53,750 nucleotides of DNA from CALJEL01 sp041082235 (GCA_041082235.1 JBDOIG010000308.1:1-53750), one strand, 5' to 3'. Shown: positions 34,620 through 43,655, numbered from the stretch's first letter. Made by a program: numbers and translations. Notes: generated by a model from the letters alone, not told the origin.

Positions 34620-35857
34620 TTCAATCTTTTTTTAAATCTTTCAAGCTCCCTCAGTCCATCCTCTCTTGTCCTTATCTTACCAGAAAATTGAAGTGCCCAT
34701 AGTTTTTTTAAAATAGACCCTATGTGTCTGGATTTTATATCACTGTTTTTTACAATATCAAGACCTCTTATAAGGGGTGTTTTCATCACCTCTTTAAATC
34801 TTTGAGCCTCCCTGAGCAATCTCCTGCTTGAGAGCAAAAATCCAGGACCCTCTGGAAAGTCCCTTATATCATAAAGGAGCTCAAATAGTCTCTCTTTGTT
34901 TTGAAGGATTCCAGGCTTATACACACTCATAACCTTATGAAGGGCCTCAAGAAGCCTCTGATTTTTTTTGCTGAGTTTTATAAGCCAGGCCTTTTTTTTA
35001 TAGCTCAGGCATACAAGCCTTAAAAATCCAAGGTCAGAAAGCCCCTGGGAAGAAATAAGGTGAGGCATATAATCTTGCTTTTTTTTATAAAAATTATTAA
35101 GTCTTTTATAAAATTTAAAGTTGTTTATAATATCTGTTTCGCTAACACCCAGAATTAACTGCAAAATTTTATCTTTAATGGCCATCCTTAAGTATTTATT
35201 AGGCTGTTCCAGATTCAGAAGCTTTATTAATTCTGCTGTGAGCCTTTCCTTTGCAGGAACCCTGAGCATAAATCTCAGTTCTGAGAGGACTTTTCTTGTA
35301 GAGGAATCAATAGAGCCATTAATCTGAGCAGCCAGCCTGTAAGCCCTGATAATCCTGATGGGGTCAGAACGAATATTATCCCTGGAAATAACTCTAATAA
35401 CCCTCCTTTTGATATCCCTTAATCCTCCGTACAGATCTATAATTCCCTCTTCAGGAGACCAGGCAAGACTGTTAATTATAAAATCTCTCCTGCTGAGGTC
35501 CCTCTCTAATGACTCATCTGTAAAGGTAATATCTACTTCATGATCTTTAAGAACAAATCTTGCCATATTTTTCAAAATAAAAAAACTTCCTCCAAGACTC
35601 TTTGACAGTCTTTTAATTTTTTCATAATCAGGTTTTCCTGTAACAACATAATCCCTGTCGTTTGAGCTCCTGCCAAGAATGAGATCTCTTATATACCCAC
35701 CAACAAGAAAGGCAGATGGAAATTCTTTTCTGACAAGATGTGTGATAGAATCTTTTTTGAGTATTGATGGCTGCAATCTGCCACAAGGAATAGGGGGATA
35801 TGATGAAAGGCCTTTATCGCGACACTTTAATATAGGCCTTTTAATTAATATCGTCAA
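34616..35857 (-). CDS. cca: CCA-adding enzyme / poly(A) polymerase family nucleotidyltransferase, with start supplied by a repeat element
   Basis: Class II nucleotidyltransferase: LVGGYIRDLILG, the NDRDYVV catalytic carboxylates, RRDFIINSLAW and DPIRIIRAYRLAAQ. At 413 aa it is normal, and either CCA addition or poly(A) polymerase activity is possible. The frame opens at TTG 35857, six nt after AAGGAGG. This start and the first 26 residues lie inside the palindromic element at 35780-35963. A TTG at 35776, just outside the element, is an alternative but lacks a ribosome site. The enzyme core begins near residue 45. The insertion may have replaced the original start. Confidence 0.88.
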   Translation of the reverse strand: MTILIKRPILKCRDKGLSSYPPIPCGRLQPSILKKDSITHLVRKEFPSAFLVGGYIRDLILGRSSNDRDYVVTGKPDYEKIKRLSKSLGGSFFILKNMARFVLKDHEVDITFTDESLERDLSRRDFIINSLAWSPEEGIIDLYGGLRDIKRRVIRVISRDNIRSDPIRIIRAYRLAAQINGSIDSSTRKVLSELRFMLRVPAKERLTAELIKLLNLEQPNKYLRMAIKDKILQLILGVSETDIINNFKFYKRLNNFYKKKQDYMPHLISSQGLSDLGFLRLVCLSYKKKAWLIKLSKKNQRLLEALHKVMSVYKPGILQNKERLFELLYDIRDFPEGPGFLLSSRRLLREAQRFKEVMKTPLIRGLDIVKNSDIKSRHIGSILKKLWALQFSGKIRTREDGLRELERFKKRLK

Positions 35858-35963
35858 ATATAACCTCCTTCGCTATTTGGTGATAGACCTTTCGTTACAT
35901 AATAAATTTGGTCGCTTTATAAAGGCGTGGCATACCCCATATTCAAAGCCTGTTGCTAACGGT
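35780..35963. repeat. Short-form palindromic element inserted at the 5' end of cca
   Basis: The left end GCCACAAGGAATAGGGGGAT (minor changes from the long form) is followed by TGAAAG, CTTTAT, GCGACA. The right half shows TCGCTTTATAAAGGCG and GCATACCCCAT, and ends near TTGCTAACGGT. Length is about 184 bp. The flanks AATCT and AACCT resemble a decayed 5-bp duplication. It carries CCTCC (35864-35868), read as GGAGG on the minus strand, used by cca. Confidence 0.72.
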
Positions 35964-36022
35964 AACCTTAAGTGCTGTTATTTGTTTTGGCCTCCTTACA
36001 GGAAGTCCTAACATTTGAGGCT

Positions 36023-36466
36023 TCATAATGTGCTTGCCACTATCCTGGGTATCTCCTCTGCTACAAGATGACATTCAAAAAAGGCTGACCTGACCTTATC
36101 CTGAACCATGTTTTTTGCCATTACGCAGAGTTTTCTCAGTATCTTGAATCTCTTACTATAATAAAGCCAGTGAAAAAAGGTAAGGGGATCTCTGTCAGCC
36201 ACATCTTTTAATTCTTTCTCCTCAAGTCCTGCCCTAATAAGAATACTTTTAATCAGAGAACTGGAGGGATTTTCACTCCATAAGATTACATTAAACAGGC
36301 CTGACCAGTTTAGACATAGATGAATCTTTGTTGTGTCTGAGGCTGGGATATTAAGGATTTCTTTTATTATATCAGATGATACAATATAAGAATTATCAGG
36401 AAGCTTAAAGAGCTCCTTATGGGCTATCCTGGTTACTTCATTCTGGCAGAGGGCTATCTCCTGCAA
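36023..36466 (-). CDS. Hypothetical protein between an RNA methyltransferase and cca
   Basis: A 147-aa soluble, mostly helical protein with no recognised motif. It has hydrophobic and aromatic stretches (NWSGLFNVILWSE, FFHWLYYSKRFKILRKLCVMAKNMV) and a C-terminal HLVAEEIPRIVAS. The stop lies 60 bp before the repeat element and the start is 2 bp from the methyltransferase stop, so it belongs to that operon. I cannot assign a function. Confidence 0.6.
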   Translation of the reverse strand: MQEIALCQNEVTRIAHKELFKLPDNSYIVSSDIIKEILNIPASDTTKIHLCLNWSGLFNVILWSENPSSSLIKSILIRAGLEEKELKDVADRDPLTFFHWLYYSKRFKILRKLCVMAKNMVQDKVRSAFFECHLVAEEIPRIVASTL

Positions 36467-36468
36467 GT

Positions 36469-37671
36469 TTAACCTCTTTTTTTAATAATTGCCAGGGTCT
36501 CAATGTGATAGGTATTCGGGAAGAAGTCAAATATCTCTATGCCCTGAACCTCATATCTATCAGATAGTTTCTTTATATCTCTTGCAAGGGTTGCTGGATT
36601 GCATGATACATAAAAAATCCATTCAGGTTCTGCCTCAATTACCCTCTTAAGGGCCCTGTCTGTCATGCCTGGCCGTGGCGGATCAATGATAATGATATCA
36701 TTACGCCCTGATGGTCTAAATTTTTCTATGGGGGAGTTTATGGCCTTACAATTTTTAATTTCATTTAATTCAATATTTCTCTTAAGGTCATTAAAGGCAA
36801 AGGAATTTTCCTCAACAGCCGTTATCTCTTTAACCTTTTTTGAAAGAGGGATAGAAAAGTTCCCTGCACCTGCATAAAGATCCAGGAGCTTGATATTGCT
36901 GTCATATATTAATTCAGAAATTCTCTTAATCAGGATCTCATTAAGCTCCCAGTTTGTCTGGAAAAAACTCCTTGAAGACACAGTATAGGAAAGACCATCA
37001 AGACTGAGATTTATATACTCAGACCCAAAAACTTTATTTTCAAATGTGATACCTGAAATCTCCGGCGAAAGGAGTTTTATAATATCCTCATTATAATTAA
37101 TTCCCTTCAGATAAACAAGGGCCTCTCTTGCATTGCTTGATACATGAATCTCTTTTAAAGACCTGAAATGAGAAAGTCCCTGTAAAACAGGAAATAATGA
37201 ATTAATCCGGTCAATCATAAGTGGACAGGACTGAAGGGGTATAAGTTCCCTGCTTGCCTCTTTATAAAAGCCGATGCCTGTCCTGTCAATCTTAAACTGT
37301 GCCCTGTATCTATAATTGTAGGGTCTTAAGGCTCTCATCGGTATTATTTCAAACTCAAGCCTGGATATCCTCTTAAGGATGTCCTTCAGCACCTCTGCCT
37401 TAATATTAAGCTGGTAATCATAATCAGCGTGCTGGAGCTGGCAGCCACCGCAAAGACCATAAACATCACAGAGTGGTTTTATCCTCCACTGTGAGGACTC
37501 AACTACCTCCAAAACCCTTGCAATGGAATAATCCTTTTTCTTTTCCTCTATTTTTATATCAACGATTTCATCAGGAAGGGCACCCTTAACAAAGATAACA
37601 CCCTCCCCTTCCTGTCTTGTAAGGGTATAACCACCATAAACAGGAACACCTGCCTTTATTCTTATAAGCAT
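36469..37671 (-). CDS. rlmD: 23S rRNA uracil-5-methyltransferase (RlmD/TrmA family)
   Basis: SAM-dependent m5U methyltransferase. The TRAM-like N-terminus is followed by an Fe-S ligand set, C-X5-C-X2-C in CDVYGLCGGCQLQH, with a fourth Cys in LQSCPLM. The SAM fold has DLYAGAGNFSIPL, the DPPRPGM motif and the catalytic Cys in YVSCNPATLARD. At 400 aa it is a compact member. The exact target (U1939, U747 or tRNA U54) is not decided by the sequence. It is the first gene of the operon that continues through the hypothetical gene to cca. Confidence 0.88.
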   Translation of the reverse strand: MLIRIKAGVPVYGGYTLTRQEGEGVIFVKGALPDEIVDIKIEEKKKDYSIARVLEVVESSQWRIKPLCDVYGLCGGCQLQHADYDYQLNIKAEVLKDILKRISRLEFEIIPMRALRPYNYRYRAQFKIDRTGIGFYKEASRELIPLQSCPLMIDRINSLFPVLQGLSHFRSLKEIHVSSNAREALVYLKGINYNEDIIKLLSPEISGITFENKVFGSEYINLSLDGLSYTVSSRSFFQTNWELNEILIKRISELIYDSNIKLLDLYAGAGNFSIPLSKKVKEITAVEENSFAFNDLKRNIELNEIKNCKAINSPIEKFRPSGRNDIIIIDPPRPGMTDRALKRVIEAEPEWIFYVSCNPATLARDIKKLSDRYEVQGIEIFDFFPNTYHIETLAIIKKRG

Positions 37672-37764
37672 GGATTATTTTAACATAGGAGAAGATTTAA
37701 GAATTAGGCTTACTGATCTACCAATAGAGATTGTGATAAACCTTAAAATGAGAGGATTTCAAGG

Positions 37765-39021
37765 TTAGACTCTTTCAATTATGACAGCAGAATTCTGACC
37801 ATAAGGGTCTGAAGAAAGGACAAGGACTCTATTGACCTTTAAGGCCCTCGCCTTGTGGGGAACATAATCAAGGTCACAGAGTGGGTCTTTTACCTGATAA
37901 TTTATGGTTGGCGGGATAAAATCCTCTGCAATAGCACCAACTGCCGCAAGAAGATTAAAGGAACCAGAGGCTGAAAAGGTCTCACCAAGCATTGATTTTA
38001 CAGAACTTATTGGAATCTTATAGGCATAGTCTTTAAAGACATTCTTTATTGCCTCTGTCTCCAACCTGTCAAGACCAGGTGTGGAATTAGCAGTGCCACA
38101 GATATAATCAATATCCTGTGGCTCAAGGGAGGCATCCCTCAGGGCCTCTCTTATTGCAAGCTCAAGTCCTCTGCTCATTTTATCAAACCCTATATCTCCT
38201 TCTGGCTCAAAGGCATTTCCATATCCAGCAATCCTTGCCAGTATATTGGCTCCTCTTTTCAGGGCATGGTCTCTTGATTCAAGCACAAGTACCGCAGCTC
38301 CCTCTGAAAATATAAAACCATCTCTCCGTTTATCATATGGACAGGAGAGGGGCTCTGAACCGTCATAACCAGAAAGATATTCAAGTGTATGAAAACATAA
38401 AAAGGTCTCCTCACAGAGCTCCTCCACACCTCCTGCAAGAACTATCTCGGCCCTGTTGAGCTTAATAAAATCAGAGGCATAGATGATTGAATCAAGACCT
38501 GCACAGAAACCCGTGGAGATTGTTGTATTAAATCCTTTAATCTTTAATAAGATGGAGACTCTGCTAGCAGGAGAATTAATAACAGTGTTGGGGAAATGAG
38601 AGGGGTTAACAAATCTCGGGCCCTCCCTCAGACCTGTCATATCAAACTGGGATATGCTGTGCAGGCTGCCAAAAGTTGATCCTATGCTTACACCGGTATC
38701 ATTTGTATTATCATCAGTAATAGTGATCCCTGCATCTTCAATAGCAAGCCTTGCAGCAGAACAGACAAGGAGTGTGCTTCTGTCAAGGTCTCTTATCTTC
38801 CTCTTTTCAAGATAATTCAATGGATTGAAATCCTTAATCTCTCCTGCTATATGGACATTAAATTTTGATGAATCAAAGAGGGTTATTTCAGAAAAACCCT
38901 CTCTCCCATCCTTTAGAGCATCCCAGAATATCTTCCTGCCTGCACCAAGAGGTGAGATAACACCTGCACCTGTTATTACCACATCTCTTAATTTATCCAA
39001 GAAGCCCGAGACCTCCATCAA
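37765..39021 (-). CDS. FabF-like ketosynthase with both active-site histidines replaced
   Basis: The thiolase-fold ketosynthase frame is 418 aa, with VVITGAGVISPLGAG at its start and a conserved Cys173 in ISTGFCAGLDSI. FabF-type enzymes use Cys-His-His. Here the first histidine position reads ICGTANSTPGLDRLE (Cys308) and the second reads VKSMLGETFSASG (Glu347). It therefore resembles chain-length-factor-like or non-decarboxylating members rather than a normal FabF. The start is uncertain: the frame opens in fabG, and TTG codons at the fabG stop are equally possible. It is the last gene of the methyltransferase-fabG-ketosynthase operon. Confidence 0.82.
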   Translation of the reverse strand: MMEVSGFLDKLRDVVITGAGVISPLGAGRKIFWDALKDGREGFSEITLFDSSKFNVHIAGEIKDFNPLNYLEKRKIRDLDRSTLLVCSAARLAIEDAGITITDDNTNDTGVSIGSTFGSLHSISQFDMTGLREGPRFVNPSHFPNTVINSPASRVSILLKIKGFNTTISTGFCAGLDSIIYASDFIKLNRAEIVLAGGVEELCEETFLCFHTLEYLSGYDGSEPLSCPYDKRRDGFIFSEGAAVLVLESRDHALKRGANILARIAGYGNAFEPEGDIGFDKMSRGLELAIREALRDASLEPQDIDYICGTANSTPGLDRLETEAIKNVFKDYAYKIPISSVKSMLGETFSASGSFNLLAAVGAIAEDFIPPTINYQVKDPLCDLDYVPHKARALKVNRVLVLSSDPYGQNSAVIIERV

Positions 39022-39742
39022 TCTGTATCGTCTGACCGGTTATGTATTGTGACTCATCACTTACAAGAAATAAGACTATCCTTGCAACCTCTTCAGAGGT
39101 GCCAAATCTCCTGAAAGGAATCATTTCAATGAGTTTTTCTCGCATCCTGGCTTGTATCTTTTCTGTCATCTCGGTATCAATAAATCCAGGGGCAACAGCA
39201 TTTACCCTTATATTATAAGGACCAACTTCCCTTGCCAGGGCCTTTGTAAATCCTATAATCCCGGCCTTTGAAGAGGCATAATTGACCTGTCCCGGCATGG
39301 GATGTATCCCGCTTACTGAGGAAAGATTGACTATATTTCCGCTCTGTTGTTTTAAAAAAGAGATTATAGATGCACGTGTAATATTAAATACACCTGTCAG
39401 ATTTATCTCTATCACATCCCGCCATTCCTCAGGGCTCATGAACATAAAGGCCCTATCGCGTGTAATTCCAGCATTATTGATAAGGATATCATATCTTCCG
39501 ATCTCCTTTGCCTGTTCCACAAGGAGCCTGGCCTTCTCATAATCCCTGACATCAGCCATTACAGGGATTGCAAGACCACCTTCAGCCTTTATCTCATCAG
39601 AAAGTGCCTGTGCAGATGATACATTGGAAAGATAGGTAAATATGCATTGTGCGCCCTTGCGGCAAAGTTCCTTAACTATTGCACGACCAATACCCCTGCT
39701 GCCACCGGTAATGATAGCAACCCTACCTGAAAATATGCCCAT
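38993..39742 (-). CDS. fabG: 3-oxoacyl-ACP reductase (FabG-like SDR)
   Basis: NADPH-dependent short-chain reductase making 3-hydroxyacyl groups. The cofactor motif is TGGSRGIG (12-19), with NNAG at 89-92, and the catalytic set Asn114, Ser142, Tyr155, Lys159 (VNYASSKAG). The C-terminal QIDGGLG is intact; 249 aa. It overlaps the downstream ketosynthase by 29 bp and starts 5 bp after the methyltransferase stop. Because it sits with a methyltransferase and an altered ketosynthase, it may serve a special lipid or signal rather than bulk fatty-acid synthesis. Confidence 0.92.
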   Translation of the reverse strand: MGIFSGRVAIITGGSRGIGRAIVKELCRKGAQCIFTYLSNVSSAQALSDEIKAEGGLAIPVMADVRDYEKARLLVEQAKEIGRYDILINNAGITRDRAFMFMSPEEWRDVIEINLTGVFNITRASIISFLKQQSGNIVNLSSVSGIHPMPGQVNYASSKAGIIGFTKALAREVGPYNIRVNAVAPGFIDTEMTEKIQARMREKLIEMIPFRRFGTSEEVARIVLFLVSDESQYITGQTIQIDGGLGLLG

Positions 39743-39747
39743 GGGCT

Positions 39748-40797
39748 TTACTTATCTTTGTGGATCATATAAAAGACTACGATCCCGGTAGGCTCCCTTT
39801 TTTCAGTAATTGCTGAAGGAGAGATGCCTGCTGCTTGAAATATCCTGTAAAAATCTTTTGGATTTCTCTGTAGAAAGCCATCCCAGTCCACAATCCAGTG
39901 ATAAGGTCTGTGGTCATATCTGTCAGCATCCTTGAATGCTACAATCATCACTCCTCCAGGTTTCAGGATATTATAAAGGGACCTGAACATCCTCACCAGA
40001 AAGTCTGATGGAAGATAATCAAAAAATCCCACGCTGTAAATAATATCCTGCCCCTTAAATTCACTCATGCTGGAGTCCACATCAAACATCCGTACAGCAT
40101 TGTATTTGAAGAACTTCACATAATCATCAAGACCTAAGGTGGAGAGTCTTTTCATGGAAAATCGTAAGGCATCTTCATCATTGTCAATACAGGTTACATC
40201 AGCATTATAATCCATTATATCCACAGCCAGACCCATGAGTTCCCTGCAGGAACCACAGGCTATATTCAACATGGATGCACCCTTTCTATTTTTAAGCTCT
40301 TCCCTGAGCAGCTCCTCCAGCATCTTTATCCTGTTTCTTACAGCCCTTCCAAGGGGTGAATTCAGGATATAGACATCAAAATAAAAACCTATACCAATGG
40401 AGAGGGGCATATTTTTGTAGCAGTTTTCCATTGTTATGTAGTCACCCTGATAACCTTGAGGCCATGTCCTTGCCCTGTTAAAATAATAGGATTTTGAAAA
40501 TATGGGGGTCTTGTCCCTGAAGATAATCTGGGCACATTTTATAATCTTTCTGTCTCTAACACCATCCTCAAAGGCCTTAAAAAAGGGTATTACGCTCTCA
40601 ATGGTTTCTGAGATTTCTCTGAAGAGTCCTTCATGGTAGTGCTGGCCAACACAGTATCTCTCAAGCTCATAAAGTTTCTTGTTTAGCCCTGCGATGGTGT
40701 CAGATAATAAAGTAGCCCATCTGCTGTTTTCTTCTCCGGGAAAGATTAAACCCTTTGCGGTGAGATGACCGGAACCCTCAAATTCCCTGTAACTCAT
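39748..40797 (-). CDS. SAM-dependent methyltransferase, resembling the 3-hydroxypalmitate methyl ester (PhcB-like) group
   Basis: A 349-aa class I methyltransferase. The SAM motif I is in MLNIACGSCREL. VTCIDNDEDAL gives the acidic residue, and KGQDIIYSVGFFDYLP and ILKPGGVMIVAF complete the fold. The long N-terminal helical part (1-180) with the segment SPLGRAVRNRIKML recalls proteins annotated as extracellular-factor methyl ester synthases. That link rests on memory of the family pattern and is tentative. It is the first gene of a three-gene operon with fabG and the ketosynthase, which suggests methylation of a hydroxy-acyl product. Confidence 0.6.
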   Translation of the reverse strand: MSYREFEGSGHLTAKGLIFPGEENSRWATLLSDTIAGLNKKLYELERYCVGQHYHEGLFREISETIESVIPFFKAFEDGVRDRKIIKCAQIIFRDKTPIFSKSYYFNRARTWPQGYQGDYITMENCYKNMPLSIGIGFYFDVYILNSPLGRAVRNRIKMLEELLREELKNRKGASMLNIACGSCRELMGLAVDIMDYNADVTCIDNDEDALRFSMKRLSTLGLDDYVKFFKYNAVRMFDVDSSMSEFKGQDIIYSVGFFDYLPSDFLVRMFRSLYNILKPGGVMIVAFKDADRYDHRPYHWIVDWDGFLQRNPKDFYRIFQAAGISPSAITEKREPTGIVVFYMIHKDK

Positions 40798-40952
40798 GGT
40801 ACCCTCCTAAATTTTTTTATTTTAAACTTATGGCATAACGCCCCCTCTTATTTTCCCTGACTGTTTATGTAAAAACCTTTCTTTTCTAACCCCCTTTGAA
40901 ATAAATTTTAAATAAAAAAAATTCTCTTGTCAAGAAAATTCTTCGTCCCCAA

Positions 40953-41146
40953 TCTGCATAGGGACGGGGGTGCATGCCGAAAAGCCTTTATCGCGACACC
41001 TTAGTGTAAGATTTTTAATCAACATTACCAAACATAACCTCCTTCACCCTTTGGTGATAAACTCCTTGCTACATGATAAATAAAATTTTGTCGCATTATA
41101 AAGGCTTTGAGACATGCACTGCTATTCCTTATATATTTCTATCAGC
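40953..41146. repeat. Short-form palindromic element upstream of the methyltransferase operon
   Basis: GGGGGTGCATGCCGAAAAGC then CTTTATCGCGACACC on the left are mirrored by GCATTATAAAGGCTTTGAG and TTTCTATCAGC (ends 41146) on the right. CCTCC at 41038-41042, six nt from a TTG complement, repeats the start signal seen in the cca copy and opens a frame out of the left end (about 34 codons). The rest of the 40798-41362 gap is AT-rich and may hold the promoter of the operon; no gene was found. Confidence 0.72.
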
Positions 41147-41362
41147 GAGTTCAGGTTCGCCCTAAACAGGTTCAAACACTATGCCCTTTATCTTTCTCAT
41201 GTGAATTTAATCCCTCTATCATTAAAATAAAGACTTTACCCTATCTCCTTTGAACTCACTATGAAGTATTAAAAATTTTATCTAACTTTTATTGAAGGCT
41301 ATTTTATATAAAGCAGGAATAAGAGAAAAAGAGAGAAAGAAGTCATATACTCCTGATTGTGA

Positions 41363-42574
41363 TTATATAATCTCTTTTATGAAATAATCCATCAGTCTAA
41401 AAGACTCATCAATCCTGACAATCTCCTTTAGCTCAGCAATGGACTCATCAAATCTTATCTTATTACCCGTCTTCTTTCTACTGTCATAAATTATAAAAGG
41501 AACAGGTTCATCAGTATGAGTCCTTACAGATATGGGTGTGGCATGGTCAGGAAGTATAAGTATCCTGTATTCATTAAAGGATTTGAGCATCCTGAGGACA
41601 GTTCCAATGACAAGGGCATCTATATCTTCTATTGCCTTTATCTTCTTTTCAATGCTTCCCTCATGGGAGGCCTCATCAGGTGCCTCTATATGAATATAAA
41701 CAAAGTCATTGTCCTTGAGACTGTTGATCCCGTATTCAGCCTTTCCTGTGTAGTTTGTATCTATATATCCTGTTGCACCTGGCACATTTATGATCCTTAG
41801 GCCGGCATAGATTCCAATGCCTTTTGTAAGGTCCACTGCAGAGACCAGTGTTCCCCTTATGCCATATTTATCCATAAAGGTGGGCATATCAGGTCTTCTG
41901 CCCTGACCCCATAGCCAGATACTGTTTGCAGGCCTCAGGCCCTTCTGAAGCCTTGCCTTATTAACAGGATGTGCCTCAAGCAGAGATACTGACCTGAGCA
42001 TGAGAGACCTCAATGTCTCATCAGCCTTTCCAGAAGGTAGATAATCAGTGATCTCCTTACCAGTAATATCATGGGGAGGTGTACACTCGCAATCAGCTAT
42101 ACCTTTTTTCCATATCATCAAATGTCTGTAACTTACCCCGGGATAAAAGGATATGGACTCATTAGAGAGGGACTCACTGAGGGCCTTTATAAGCTCCCTT
42201 GCCTCTTCAGTAGTTATGTGACCTGCACTGTAGTCCTCCATTATTGCCTTTGTCCTGTCTTTATTAAACTGAAGTGTCACAAGATTACACCTATAGGCTA
42301 CATCATCCTCTGATAGATTTACTCCTATGCTTGCTGCCTCAAGTGGTGCCCTTCCAGTATAGTATTTGCGAGGGTCGTAACCCATGATACCGAGATTTGC
42401 AACATCAGAGCCTGGATAAAGACCCTCTGGTATAGTCCTTACTGTACCAACAACTCCCTGTGAGGCAAGCATATCCATATTCGGCTTGAAGGCCATCATG
42501 AGTGGAGTCTTTCCGCCAAGTTCCTTCAGTGGCCTGTCTGCCATTCCATCAGTTACAATAACAATATATTTCAC
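41363..42574 (-). CDS. apgM: Cofactor-independent phosphoglycerate mutase family (ApgM); possible homoserine kinase
   Basis: Alkaline-phosphatase superfamily protein, 403 aa. The metal and substrate motifs are in VTDGMADRP near the N-terminus, PEGLYPGSDVANLGIMGYDP, YIHIEAPDEASHEG and LPDHATPISVRTHTDEPVPF. The ApgM family interconverts 2- and 3-phosphoglycerate. In comparative genomics some members placed with threonine genes are proposed as non-orthologous homoserine kinases. Here it overlaps thrC by 4 bp, hom is in the same operon, and no normal thrB is present. I judge either activity possible and favour the kinase for this copy. Confidence 0.82.
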   Translation of the reverse strand: MKYIVIVTDGMADRPLKELGGKTPLMMAFKPNMDMLASQGVVGTVRTIPEGLYPGSDVANLGIMGYDPRKYYTGRAPLEAASIGVNLSEDDVAYRCNLVTLQFNKDRTKAIMEDYSAGHITTEEARELIKALSESLSNESISFYPGVSYRHLMIWKKGIADCECTPPHDITGKEITDYLPSGKADETLRSLMLRSVSLLEAHPVNKARLQKGLRPANSIWLWGQGRRPDMPTFMDKYGIRGTLVSAVDLTKGIGIYAGLRIINVPGATGYIDTNYTGKAEYGINSLKDNDFVYIHIEAPDEASHEGSIEKKIKAIEDIDALVIGTVLRMLKSFNEYRILILPDHATPISVRTHTDEPVPFIIYDSRKKTGNKIRFDESIAELKEIVRIDESFRLMDYFIKEII

Positions 42575-43653
42575 AGTTGAGCCTCAATTATCCTTTCAAG
42601 TTCTGGAAGTTCAGCCTTCACCCTTAAGGGCTCTTTCATTGCCTTAAAGACTGTATCCGGATCTTTTAAACCATGTCCTGTAAGGGTGCATACAACAGAT
42701 GAACCTTTTTTAAGATATCCTTCCTTGTAAAGTTTTATTACCCCGGCAACTGAGGCTGCAGAGGCTGGCTCGCAGAAAATCCCCTCAGCTGAGGCAATCA
42801 GTCTATAGGCATTCAGTATCTCTTCATCAGTAACAGCCTCTATTCTTCCATCTGATTCATCTCTTGCCTGTATGGCACCCTGCCAGCTTGCTGGCTTGCC
42901 AATCCTTATTGCAGTAGCTATTGTGTCAGGATTCTCAACAGGTCTTCCAATAACAAGAGGGGCAGCACCTGCTGCCTGAAAACCAAGCATCCTTGGAAGA
43001 GAGTTTATAATACCCTTTTCTTTATAGGTTTTATATCCCCTCCAGTAGGCAGTGATGTTACCTGCATTACCAACTGGAAGGGCATGATAATCTGGTGCAA
43101 AACCAAGCTGGTCACAGACCTCAAAGGCCGCTGTCTTCTGTCCCTCAAGCCTGAAGGGATTGATGGAATTTACAAGGGTGATGGGAAACTTTTCTACAAG
43201 TGCCCTGACAAGACTTAGTGCCTTATCAAAATTCCCGTCTATCTGAAGCACAAGGGCATTATGAATAAGCGCCTGAGAGAGTTTTCCAAGGGCGATCTTT
43301 CCAGCAGGAATAATTACAATTGCCTTAATCCCTGCCCTTGCTGCATAGGCTGCTGCTGATGCAGAGGTATTTCCAGTGGAAGCACATATCACGGCCCTTG
43401 AGCCATCCTCAAGGGCCTTAGATATGGCAAGTGTCATACCCCTGTCTTTAAAGGAACCTGTAGGGTTTACACCATCAAACTTAAAGTAAAGCTCTAAGTT
43501 TATTCCAAGCCTTTTTATTAAATTATTGCTCTTTAATAATGGGGTATTCCCCTCATTCAGGGTTATAATGGGTGTAGAATCTGTTACAGGTAAAAAAGTC
43601 CTATAATGATTAATAATACCTTTCCATTGTCCAAACTCAGTACTTAATTGCAT
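42571..43653 (-). CDS. thrC: Threonine synthase
   Basis: PLP enzyme making threonine from O-phosphohomoserine. At 360 aa, the PLP lysine is Lys69 in NPTGSFKDRGM. Then come CASTGNTSASAAAYAARAG, the phosphate-binding LPVGNAGNITAYWRGY, and EPASAASVAGV at the C-terminus. This is the short form without the zinc ribbon. It overlaps apgM by 4 bp and starts 2 bp from the NIL gene. A second, divergent threonine-synthase-like gene lies only 550 bp away in the same operon. Confidence 0.9.
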   Translation of the reverse strand: MQLSTEFGQWKGIINHYRTFLPVTDSTPIITLNEGNTPLLKSNNLIKRLGINLELYFKFDGVNPTGSFKDRGMTLAISKALEDGSRAVICASTGNTSASAAAYAARAGIKAIVIIPAGKIALGKLSQALIHNALVLQIDGNFDKALSLVRALVEKFPITLVNSINPFRLEGQKTAAFEVCDQLGFAPDYHALPVGNAGNITAYWRGYKTYKEKGIINSLPRMLGFQAAGAAPLVIGRPVENPDTIATAIRIGKPASWQGAIQARDESDGRIEAVTDEEILNAYRLIASAEGIFCEPASAASVAGVIKLYKEGYLKKGSSVVCTLTGHGLKDPDTVFKAMKEPLRVKAELPELERIIEAQL

Positions 43654-43655
43654 GA

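Noticed and set aside
37670..37768. 32-codon plus-strand frame starting at the rlmD start and ending at the ketosynthase stop
   Set aside because: It has no ribosome site, lies in the AT-rich gap between two minus-strand genes, and its length is easily explained by chance.
40943..40965. Hairpin CGTCCC/GGGACG as terminator of an upstream gene
   Set aside because: No gene on either strand ends just before it. It partly overlaps the left end of the repeat element.
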